A stretch of DNA of 64,000 bases from Eucommia ulmoides (lineage: Eukaryota; Streptophyta; Magnoliopsida; Garryales; Eucommiaceae), in the NCBI GenBank assembly GCA_016647705.1, contig CM028333.1:23244243-23308242 (forward strand). The letters are read 5' to 3'. The notes beneath the pieces are model-generated. The model was not told the DNA's origin. It searched no databases and saw only the letters and a program-made list of their open reading frames with translations. This document shows positions 45,490-55,402 of the stretch, one piece after another (the first letter of the stretch is position 1; each line of letters opens with the position of its first letter). The translations under genes were made by a program, and so were the position numbers.

Positions 45490-46213
45490 GAGAGATCTAT
45501 ATTTAACCACGCAAGCACGCCACCGCCCTCGACCAGTTTGGGCTGGGTTCAGATTTGGTTTTGTATTTTGGGTTTAGGTCGGCTCGCTTTGATCCAGACT
45601 TAGGTCGGGGCAGATGCAGGTCTGAATTAGGTCAGGTCTTAAGTTGCCGGAACAAAGTATATTTGAAATTAAATATAAATATTTAAATAAGGGTGGCAAT
45701 CAATTAGTTAATTAACTGCTCAATACTTAAGTTTGAAACAATATCAGTGAACAATGTGAACATTCACTGATAACTATTTAGTGTAAACATTCACACTGAA
45801 CATGTGTCTTTCCAAATAGAATTCATGCATTGTTTTTTTTTTTTGCTCTTCACCATCAAAACGAAAAACGTATAGAAATCTATATTTAACCATACAAGCG
45901 TGCCATTGCTAACGACCAGTTCGGGCCAGGTTCGGATCCGGTATTGTATTTTGGGTTTGGGTCGGGTCGCTTCGAACCAGACTTGGGTTAAGGTAGATGC
46001 AGATTGGATTAGGTTGGGTCTTAAGTTGCCAGGGTAAAATCTATTTAATATTAAATACAAATATTTAAATAAAGGCGGCAATCAAACAGTTAATTAACTG
46101 CTCGACAGTTAAATCTGAAACCATAACAGTGAACAAATGTAAACGTTCACTGGTGACTGTTTAGTTGAACGCTTACACTGAACAGGTGTCTTTCAAATAT
46201 CATACATTCGATG
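45490..46213. repeat. Tandem duplication, period about 383 bp, two copies
   Basis: Copy 1 from about 45490 and copy 2 from about 45873 share 'ctatatttaacca', 'gtattttgggttt', 'cttaagttgcc', 'aatatttaaata', 'cagttaattaactgctcgac' and 'tgaacaggtgtcttt' in order. Between them is a T-run (45832-45844). They lie in intron 1 of the COMT-like gene. Confidence 0.85.
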
Positions 46214-47821
46214 GTATCTTTGGTCTTTCATAAATAATAGACTTTACGTTTATTTTGAATTAGTCTCATTCATAACATTTATCACTTCATAACGCCAACA
46301 AAACAAAGAACATATAGAAATCTGTGAGAGTTCAAACACAAGTTCAGTTCGCTGATATTTTTGGTTTCAAGTGCTTGTACCAGAAACTTGAAAATCATTG
46401 TACCCTGGAGAAGGCAGACATTCATTTACCATTAGCATCGGTGTGAGGGCACAAATCTACTTTAAGGGCATAGTCTCAAACCCTAATCTCGATCTACTTC
46501 ATTTTTATTCATTGTTTGAATATTCTGAATAATTTGTTATTTAAATTTTAGTTTATTTGTTTTGAGAACGTTCACACCCTGTTTCTAGTTCTGTGTTTAT
46601 ATCTTGTGAATGTTCACACTCACATTTTGTTTTTGTTTTTGAACTGTGAATGTTCATATCATGAATCTAGTATGATATATACATTATAATCTTTCGTAGA
46701 ATTTTCAGGATTTAGTTTTACTGTCCATACATGCTTAGTTATTGTTCACATTAATATCGTTTAACAACTATTAGTTTTATTTCATGATTATTTAAATACT
46801 TAAATTTTGAAATTTCAGTAATTATTACCAACAGAAAAAAAATAAAAAAATTCATACGGTTAACGTTTACTATTCATTTGATTCAAAGGAATCATACCAT
46901 AACAAGCGTTCCTTTTCAATTTGGTATTCGTATCCACTAGTTTCTGAGGAAAAAATAATGTAACTAGTGAGTGTTCTTTAAATGATTAGATGAACAGTTA
47001 TTTTGAAAGTACGATATATATCTAAATCGGTTAAAAATATCACATAGTTAATGTTCCCTCAGAAGGCACTCAATCATATCATCATCATGATGAAATAAAG
47101 AATCTAACAAATGAAAACAGGATTAATGAAAGTCTACTAACTAGTTGCTGAATTGTAAATGATGATACAATGCAAATGAAATCTTGAGATGAACGTTCAC
47201 TAATTATATGCTTGCAAGATGTACAAGGAATGCGTGTAGTTAACATTTATTTGGAAAACAGTCAAAAATTGATATTAAAAACACCTAACAATTAGAAAAC
47301 TTATTAGATAGTGTCCACTAATCAATTGCTCAAGTGTAGATACTGATATAATATAGTAAACAAGTTTAGTATAATATAGTAAACAAATTTAGTGAAAGTT
47401 CAACCTTGATGTTATACTCCCATAATACCCCAGGAAGACACATAGTTAATATTCACTTCAAAGACATGTGGAAAACCAATTAACTGCTCGGATGTAAATT
47501 AGTAAGAAAAATTACAAGATCATTAATTGAATGTTCACTAATTATATAATCACAAAGTACAAGGAAGGCAACGATGAAAAGATAATTAGAGTTTGAATGC
47601 AAAATTCAAAATTTTGAAAAAGGAAAAGAATTATGTGATTAACAGAATGTTGGCTCTTTTTGTGACTGCAAAGTATAAAATATTCCTGAAATAACATTAA
47701 CGAGATAGAGGACCAAAAGATAACCAACATTGCGGGATAAAAAAACTAAATAAAAATCCGGGATAAATTTTTTTCCCACTTTTTGAAGGACAAAACTTTA
47801 AATTTTCTTTTAATTCAGTGT
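46214..47821 (+). other. Intron 1 sequence; segment shared with the upstream copy
   Basis: Mostly AT-rich. The stretch 47016-47062 ('gatatatatctaaatcggtt...agttaatgttcc') matches 37670-37717 of the upstream partial copy. This shows that part of intron 1, not only exon 1, was duplicated. Confidence 0.5.
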
Positions 47822-48443
47822 TCTAAGTATCGGCCCTTACGTACTGTAATGGTCGATATGTAATGGAAAAATAGGGTACCGTTACATATACAGACCGATA
47901 CTTGGAGCTTGGGTCAAGATTTGCACCGTAATGGGCCAATACGGGCACTTAACAGTGTTACATCTTGTTAGGGGGAGGCATAACAGCCGTTACAGGCTGT
48001 TATGCCGATATAAGTTGTATTTCCAGCCTTTCCCAGCAAGCCCCTCCCATCAGCTGGAATTTCAGCATTTTTTCAGGCCCCTCCCATCAGTTGAATGCTA
48101 TAATATGATGTACAAGTAAAATTTACTCTTTTATTATATTTGTGTAATATATTTTTATTAAATACTGTATGCATCATCTTATTTTTTTAAGATTATTTAG
48201 TAAGACGATTTTTCATATTTTTTCATATCTTTATTGTGTTGTAGATGCAGTTAAATGTCATAATATCTATTAGAATGTGTTCATTAAGGGTTAAATGGAT
48301 AAAATAATTACTATTATTGAGTTTTTGAGGAGATGATTTTAAAAAATTCACTACCCTTACGGTCGATTCCTGTTATGCCGATACTCCCGATACCGTTACA
48401 CTACAACTATTATTGTTACAGTACTCGATACTACAATTTAAAA
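47822..48443 (-). repeat. Dispersed element with 'taacgg'-rich termini, inverted copy
   Basis: Its minus strand aligns with the start of the repeat at 49461 ('gttttaaat.g.agtatcg', 'aacggtatcgggagtatcgg'). The two ends share an inverted 'tttaagtatcgg'-like word, suggesting a DNA transposon, but no target duplication was found. Confidence 0.55.
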
Positions 48444-48560
48444 CCTTCATTTAATTAGTATAAATAACTAAGTAAGAACAAATTATATTTAATATTTTTT
48501 GAACAAGATGTTAATTTCAAATATGATTTTTTTTTTATCCTCTGTTATCTCTAAATCTTA

Positions 48561-49425
48561 GGCTATATTTGATAACCAAATTAAGTATTGAAATCTGAAT
48601 AGATTAAGTGATTTTTATGATACGTTTGTTGGATAACTACAATTAAGACCACTTAATCAATTAAGTATTTAAAATTTGTTTAAAATTTTCAATCAAATCG
48701 TTAGTTACCTAATTGTTCTGTTGAACATGCTCGGTCAAAATTTCAGCACTTAAAACTTAAAATCCTAAAAATTTAAGTGTTATTAAACAAGTCATTTGTC
48801 TTTTAAATTGTATATATGTGTGTTTAATTTTGTTGTTGCTTTTTTTTTTTTTTTTCTATTGTTAATTATTCAAAAACTTACTCTACAAATTTGATTTTTT
48901 CTTTTTCCTTTTGTGTGTAAATTCAGTGTTCATCAACAAATATTCATTTGATTATTTTTGCAATGGATGAATAGGTTTACTGCTTCTACTTAAAATATAA
49001 ATATAAATATAAATAAAAAATAGTTTAAAATATTTAATAATGCATGACTCATTTTTTTTTTTTTAGCATTTATTACTTTAAATCATCAAATATCTATTTA
49101 CCACAACTACCATTAAATATCATTAAAATAAAATATTAGCAAAAAATGTTATATACAAACAATTATAGAAAGAGAAAATACTAAATTGAAAAACGTAGTG
49201 AGAGAAAATTTTGAAAGTGAGAATATTTAGGAAAGAGAAGGTTGTAAAGATTATTTTAGAGACAAAAATTTGAACATAGATATATTTTTTATGTTAGAAG
49301 TATTATAAAGGCAAGTATTTTAAACATTTAACACTCAATAAATTTATCATTCATAATTTTAGCACTTAAAATTCAGCAATTATAAGTTTCTAGCATTTCA
49401 ATTTTCAGCTTTGCCAAACGGGCCT
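48561..49425. mobile_element. Tourist-like MITE, 865 bp
   Basis: It starts GGCTATATTTGATAACC after TTA (48558-48560) and ends with the inverse of AGGCCCGTTTGGCAAAGC before CTA (49426-49428). The ends are similar to the GG...TTTGG termini of the other Harbinger-like elements here. The interior is AT-rich. Confidence 0.6.
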
Positions 49426-49460
49426 CTAGTTTTCATTTGTATTGGTGTATTGGAGGTAAG

Positions 49461-51293
49461 ATTTTAAATCGCGGTATCGGGTTACATAACGGTATCGGGA
49501 GTATCGGTTTGTCCGTAATGAGAATCGATCGTAACGGTCGTGATTTTTTTTAAAATCACCTGAAAATCCTCAAAAACTTAATCGTTGAAATAGTTCTACT
49601 TATTTAACTCTTAATAACCACGTGATATTGTGATATTTAACTATATCCACAACACATTTAACAAATAAAAAAATGAAAAAGAAATTAAGAATTGTCATAC
49701 TAAACAGTCTTAAAAGAATAAGAAGATGCAAAACATTTTAATGAAAATATGTTATAATAAAACTAGAAAATAGGAAAACAAGGCGAAAATTGTTTGTAGG
49801 GCTGAAATTAAGCCCAATATAGGTAGAAATTTAAAATATTTATAAAAACCTTACAGATCTGCTAGAAAACGGAGAATTCATGTTGTTTTTATTAAGGAAT
49901 TCAACTAGAAATACTTGGATTTGGCCGAAAATACAATGAGGGGCTTGGATCTATCTAGCCAAAAATGGAGTGGAGGAAGGCTAGATAGTCTCGATTTGGC
50001 CGAAAGTTGGATGGTTAGGTTGGAGGATGAATGGGAAAGGGTTGGGTGTAAGGTGAAAAGTGAGCAAAAATAGTCATTTGGACACAAATGTGCATAATTG
50101 GCCGTAACGGCTTATAACAACCATTACACTAACGCGTAACAACCATTAATCCTATTACAGTCCATTACAAATTGTTAAGGGCTGTTACAATAGCGAATCG
50201 GTCTGCAAATAATTTATTGGCCTGTAACAATAATGGAGGGCCAAAAATCCGTTATGCATTGCCCGTGACTCTACGTAACAACTGATACTTAAATTTGTGA
50301 CTAGAAGTCAAGAAATTTGCATGTCAACCAACTGATTACAAAAATATGAAATGAACATTAAACTTGCAAAAAATGAATAAGAAGATGGAAAAATATGTTA
50401 GAAATAAGTAAGCCCATTCCCAGTCTTCAATTAGTTTGATCCTTGAAACATTATATGATCATAACGGTTGTGATTTTTTTTTTTTAAAATTACTAGATTA
50501 TCCTCAAAAACTCAATAGTTATAATAGTTCTACTTATTTAACCTTTAATAAACACATGATATTATGATATTTAACTATATGTACGACACATTTAACAAAT
50601 AAAAAAAAAGGAAAAGAAATTAAGAATTGTTGTACTAAATATTTTTAAAAGAATAAGAAGATGCATAACATTTAATAACAATATTTAACACAAACATAAT
50701 AAAACTAGAAAAGAGGAAAACAAATGTAGGCAAAAATTGTTTGCAGGGCTGAAATTAAACTCAATATGGGTAGAAATACAATGAGGGGCTTGGATCTAAC
50801 TGAAAATGGAGTAGAGGAAGGCTAGATAGCCTGGATCTGGCTGAAAGTTGGATGGCTAGGTTGGAGGATGAATGGGATAGGGTTGGCTGTAAGGAGAAAA
50901 GTGAGCAAAAAAAGTCAATTGAACACAAATATGCATAATTGGCCATAACGGCTTATACAGCCGTAACACTAACGCATAACGGCCATTAATCTCGTTACGG
51001 GCCATTAAAAATTGTTAAGGGCTGTTACGGACACGAATCCGTCTACAAATAATTTATCGGCCCGTAATGGTAACGGAGGGCCGAAAATCTGTTACGTATT
51101 GTCCGTTACGCTACGTAACAACTGATACTTAAATCCGTGACTAGAAGTCGAGAAATTTTCATGTCAACCAACTGATTGCGAAAATATGAAATGAACATTA
51201 AACTTGCAAAAAATGAATAAGAAGATGGAAAAATACGTCAAGAGAAATAAGTAAGCCCATTCCCAGTCCTCAATTAGTTTGATCCTAGAAACA
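49461..51293 (+). repeat. Large tandem duplication just upstream of exon 2
   Basis: A block from about 49528 to 50454 is repeated from 50455 to 51293. 'gtaacaactgatacttaaat' at 50275 recurs exactly 840 bp later, and the long tail 'tgtcaaccaactgatt...attagtttgatcct' is in both. The first copy holds about 90 extra bases. The units contain 'taacggcttata' and 'gttaagggctgttac' words of the dispersed element also seen at 47822. The second copy ends about 180 bp before the exon 2 acceptor. Confidence 0.85.
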
Positions 51294-51473
51294 ATATACA
51301 CTCCCAAATCCTTAAATCCATTCGTTATAGCCAAAATGTAGATGCAACCTTATTGAATGGACAATATGGGTTATTCCCAGAGGATCATACTAATTGAGTA
51401 CCATGTTCCTGAATTTTTTGTAGTCCTCTATATTTTGAAGTTGCAGCTGATCCGATTTGAATTCGACTTGTAG

Positions 51474-51784
51474 GTACGAACTAAAAAATTGTGTTCTTGA
51501 AGGGGGTGTTCCGTTTGAAAGGGTGCATGGGACACATGCATTTGATTACAAGGGGAAGGATCCTAGATTTAATGAGATTTTCAACAAGGCAATGATCAAC
51601 CACACAACTATAGTCATCAAGGAACTCCTTGAGAGTTACAAAGGTTTTGAACATCTCACACGGTTGGTCGATGTTGGCGGCGGCCTTGGAATCACCCTCG
51701 GCATGATTACATCTAAATACCCCAGCATTAAGGGAATTAATTTTGACTTGCCCCATGTTATAAGACACGCCTCTGCCTATCCAG
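51474..51784 (+). CDS. COMT-like O-methyltransferase, exon 2
   Basis: 311 nt, the size usual for exon 2 of COMT genes. The acceptor is TTGTAG|GTACG and the donor CCAG|GTACTC. It encodes residues 151-255, starting W-Y-E-L-K, with '[20 protein letters not shown]', the SAM-binding motif I 'LVDVGGGLG' (215-223) and '[10 protein letters not shown]' (238-247, Asp242 for the SAM ribose). Against alfalfa COMT (+11), A162, F172, F176, M180 and H183 are kept as A173, F183, F187, M191 and H194, while H166 is K177. The first exon must supply phase 2, which both exon 1 copies do. Confidence 0.85.
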
Positions 51785-52107
51785 GTACTCTATTTTTTTA
51801 TTTTTATTTTCCAGTGTCTTACCAAAACCCTCAATTGGGCATGAAGGATAAAGGCAAAAGTTAGCATGTACAGAGTCAGAAAATGAACACAATTTGTTTT
51901 GTTTTTGGTCATCCACTCAAAGAAATAAATCGATTCATTTAAGAGGCTATTATAGCTAAAAATGGGTTTGAATACCTAAGATCCAAGTTCAACATGTACA
52001 ACTGCACAGAAGCAAGGTATGTGATCATCTGCAGCTGGATTTTCTTTTAGTCTTATTCTTATTGTCACTTAATCATTGATTGTTGTGTTTAATGTAAGGT
52101 AGCAAAT

Positions 52108-52448
52108 TGTAGGGTGGTCTTGGGTCTCTCTCAACCCCTAAAGTTAGCTCACAGGTGAGGTTTTTTCTCGTACTTATAACCTGACCATCAGCCCCTTCCA
52201 CATCTGATGTGGGATAAATCCAACAATCTCCCCCTCACACTATAGGTCTTTGGTAGGCTAACCCTCGATTAGTCTCTCCCTTTGTGGCTATTGGGTCAAA
52301 TTTGTTGTAATTTGGGCTCTGATACAAGTGTAGGTGGTCTTGGACCTCTCTTAATCTCCAAAATTTAACTCATGAGGTGAAACTTTCCTTCACATCTATA
52401 ACTTGACTAGCAGTCTCTTCCACATTCAATGTGGGGTTAAACCCAACA
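52108..52448 (-). mobile_element. TRIM retrotransposon in intron 2, 341 bp, TSD CAAAT
   Basis: Two terminal repeats of about 118 bp: 52108-52226 and about 52330-52448. On the minus strand they start TGTTGG or TGTTGGG and end CCTACA. The 100-bp interior includes 'gggctctgatacaag' (about 52315-52329), the inverse of a tRNA-iMet priming site. Target duplications CAAAT at 52103-52107 and 52449-52453 match exactly. No coding capacity. Confidence 0.9.
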
Positions 52449-52459
52449 CAAATCTATTA

Positions 52460-52807
52460 GGTTGTTTGGTTTTTGTCTAGAAAAACAATTTTCTGTTTCC
52501 TAATACAAAAATAATAAAATAAAATAAAATAAAAAATTAACTACCATTTTGATTGCATAACTCAAAATTAATTTCCACAATACTCAGTTATCACGTCACA
52601 TACTTCTAGCATTATATTTTTTTCGTTATTTTAAAATTTTAATAACTTCTTCTCCATGTCTTTATTTTCTATTTCTTTATACATTCTGCCTATTTCTTTC
52701 TATTCCATTTTCCATATTTTTTTTTTTTTTTCAAACTAAAGCAGACAACTTCTCACAATTTTCAAAAAATATTTTTAAAATTTTTGAAAACTAAACCAAA
52801 CAACACC
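52460..52807. mobile_element. Tourist-like MITE in intron 2, about 348 bp
   Basis: It starts GGTTGTTTGGTTTTTG after TTA (52457-52459). It ends with the inverse of GGTGTTGTTTGGTTTAG before GTA (52808-52810, where TTA would be expected). The interior is AT-rich with homopolymer runs. It abuts the target duplication of the TRIM and ends 16 bp before exon 3. Confidence 0.65.
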
Positions 52808-52823
52808 GTAATGTTTGGTACAG

Positions 52824-52888
52824 GTGTGGAACACATCGGCGGGGACATGTTTGTAAGTGTTTCAAGTGGAGATGCCATTTTCATGAAG
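52824..52888 (+). CDS. COMT-like O-methyltransferase, exon 3
   Basis: 65 nt, acceptor TACAG|GTGTGG and donor GAAG|GTAAAA. It encodes residues 255-276, 'VEHIGGDMFVSV' with Asp262 (adenine/SAM contact in the family) and 'GDAIFMK' ending in Lys276. Small exons of this size and phase are usual for the family. Confidence 0.85.
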
Positions 52889-52971
52889 GTAAAATAGAAT
52901 ATGGAGGAACAATGATTGCTATGTTAGTATTTAACTTTGGGTAGAAGTTAATATATTATTAATGACAACAG

Positions 52972-53268
52972 TGGATACTTCATGATTGGAGTGATGATCA
53001 ATGCTTGAAGTTGCTGAAGAACTGCTACAAGTCTTTGCCGGAGGAGGGAAAGGTAATCGTCGTGGAGGTCGTTCTCCCAGAGATACCCGACACTGGTTCC
53101 ATTTTTAGAAGCACCAGTGAAATCGATCTGATGATGATGACTCAATACACGGGCGGAAAAGAGCGAACCAAACAGGAGTTTCTGGATTTGGCAAAACTGG
53201 CTGGGTTTCAAGGCATTAGGTTTGAATGCTTTGTGTGCAACTTTTGGGTCATGGAATTTTACAAGTAG
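52972..53268 (+). CDS. COMT-like O-methyltransferase, exon 4 (C-terminus)
   Basis: 297 nt in phase 0, acceptor CAACAG|TGG, ending in TAG at 53266-53268. It encodes residues 277-374. Catalytic residues by alfalfa numbering +11: His280 in 'WILHDWSDDQC' (base that deprotonates the acceptor), Glu308 in 'KVIVVEVVLP' and Glu340 in 'GGKERTKQEF', which frame the His. 'LAKLAGFQGIRF' and a final 'VMEFYK' are family-typical. In the acceptor pocket I316 and M320 are kept (I327, M331), but I319 is M330 and N324 is Y335. The product is a SAM-dependent O-methyltransferase (or N-methyltransferase) of phenolic or related metabolites, cytosolic by default, with no targeting signal seen. Confidence 0.85.
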   Translation, partial: WILHDWSDDQCLKLLKNCYKSLPEEGKVIVVEVVLPEIPDTGSIFRSTSEIDLMMMTQYTGGKERTKQEFLDLAKLAGFQGIRFECFVCNFWVMEFYK

Positions 53269-53439
53269 GTAAGGTTGTGTTTTGAATGGGTGTATATCGA
53301 GTTAAAATATGAATATGCTTTCTTCAAATTTGAACTGGCCAAATTGCTTGGTTTAGATCGTCGCCTGTAAAATAACTAACTATGATCCCGTGCCTGAAAT
53401 GTTAAATATATATATATATATATATATTATTTTATTTTA

Positions 53440-54125
53440 TTTTATTTTTATAAATTAAAATTTTAAATATTATTAATTTAATATTCATATCATTTTTATA
53501 TTTCATAAATTTAATTTGCATAATTTTTGTATATTATATTTCCTCTTTCTATTATTTTTTTAATTTAATTTTATAAATTTAATGTTTTACTATTATTACT
53601 AAGTTTAATGTCCATATATTATTTTTATAATTTTTGTAAATTTAATTTTCATAATTTTTATATATTATGTTTCCCCTTTCTCATAATTTTTTTTTAATTT
53701 TATTTTCATAAATTTAATATTTCAATATTATTACTAAATTTAATATCAATATATTATTTCTATATTTTTTATAAATTTAATGTTGATAATTTCTGCATAT
53801 AATATTTTCTCTCTTATATTATTTCTTTAAGTTATCTTTTGTCAATTTAATTTTTTTATTATTATTAAATTTAATGTTGATATATTATTTCTAAAATTTT
53901 CATAAATGAAAGTCCATAATTTATATGTGTATTATATTTCTTCATTTATATTATTTCTTTAAATTAATTTTTATAAATTAAATGTTTCAGTATTATTAAT
54001 AAATTTGATATCCACATATTATTTTTACAATTTTCATAAATATAAGTCCATAATTTTCATCTATTACTATTTCTCTTTATATTTATTTAATTTAATTTAA
54101 TTTCGGTAAATTAAATATTGAGGGT
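53440..54125. repeat. AT-rich tandem array, about 132-bp unit, 5 copies
   Basis: The pyrimidine word 'tttcctctttct' or a variant recurs at about 53540, 53671, 53804, 53937 and 54069, each after 'ataatttt.ata.attat' and before 'ttaattt.ataaatttaat'. It begins about 170 bp after the COMT-like stop codon. Confidence 0.8.
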
Positions 54126-54279
54126 TTTATTTAATAGAAATGATTTAGCATCTAGAAAAAAAAAAAAAAAAAAAAAAAAGTCATTTTAAACAGTTATATT
54201 GTAATGTAACCCTTTTGTGAAACATTGTTAGTGTTTAGTCTTTTGACCATTGATCAATTTAATAAATAGACATTTATAC

Positions 54280-54281
<2 letters not shown>

Positions 54282-54337
<56 letters not shown>
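54282..54337. repeat. (TA)n microsatellite
   Basis: About 28 TA units. Similar TA runs lie at 55345-55400, 57525-57558 and 31115-31140. Confidence 0.95.
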
Positions 54338-54341
<4 letters not shown>

Positions 54342-54889
54342 GAAACCCTAATTTACAGACGTTTACTCTTTTCTTTCCATATAGTATTTCGGTGCCCCTC
54401 TCTTTTCTCTTTTTCCATTTTCACAGCTGTTCAGTGAACTCTCGCCGCCATCTATCCTTATTGTTGTCCAACGCCCAACCGTGTTCGTCCCTCACCGTCT
54501 GCCTTGCTGGTTCGACGTTGTCAACAACGCCAGAAAATAGAGAGAAAATTGAAATTATCGGGCCAAAAGTGAGCAGAAAATGGAAAAGCTACTTTGCTAA
54601 AGTTGATTATGGGGTTAGAGTGTTGCTTGGGGAGCATAGCAACTTAGGTGGCGTTTGGTAACCGTTTCGTGCCCATCCCATGCAGTGGGATTGGAATGGG
54701 ATGAAAATTTTGTTTTCTTCTTAGGAGTAGAAGGGAGTTTGGTAACGACAATTTTTTTTTTTTGGATCCAGGAACAGAATCGCATTTGGTAATAATTTTA
54801 TCCTAAAAATCAAGAACAAACCCTAAACCACAAATTCAAGAACAACAATCACAAATCCAAAAAATCAAGAACAAATTCAAGAACAAATC

Positions 54890-55352
54890 GGTAAGAGCCA
54901 AATCATAGCACGTATGTCACTTTAAACTCATTTTAGAGCATTTAGAAATTTCGGGAAAAATTTTGAGTTAATTAAAGACCAAGTTAAAAGTAATTGAGTC
55001 AACTAAAATTCAAATTAAAAGATTAGGAGTCAAATAGAAAATTTAGAAACATTATTCAAAACTTGGGATTCAAATTGTCGTTCAATTTATAAAAAAATTA
55101 ATTGTTAGGGATCAAATTAAAATTTAAGATAAGGTTAAATGGGAAAATCGGACTAAGAAAAAGGCTTTAAGAAAGTTAAAGGAGAAAGGAGTAATTAAAC
55201 TAAAGATTATTATAAAACATATAAATATATATATGCATATATCGTGTGTGTGTGTGTATAGTGAGATCGTCGGCGACAGGAGAAAGAGAGAGGAACGGGG
55301 CGACGTGGCAGGGGGAAAATCATTTCACAAACCACTAATTACATGCATATAC

Positions 55353-55402
<50 letters not shown>

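Larger units (their letters stand above)
36739..53268 (+). other. COMT-like methyltransferase locus, four-exon gene with duplicated first exon
   Basis: Model: exon 1a 36812-37263, exon 2 51474-51784, exon 3 52824-52888, exon 4 52972-53268. All introns are GT-AG, with phases 2, 1 and 0 that join without a shift, giving 374 codons plus TAG. The usual COMT is about 365 residues with the same exon layout. Intron 1 is 14,210 bp and contains a second, nonsense-mutated exon 1 (41795-42246) and many transposons; intron 2 is 1,039 bp; intron 3 is 83 bp. Whether mature RNA uses exon 1a, exon 1b or neither cannot be told here. The gene could equally be a decayed duplicate. Confidence 0.7.

Noticed and set aside
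41795-53268. A functional COMT-like protein from exon 1b with exons 2-4
   Set aside because: TAA at codon 117 (42143-42145) ends the frame before the SAM domain; the exon length and phases are otherwise normal.
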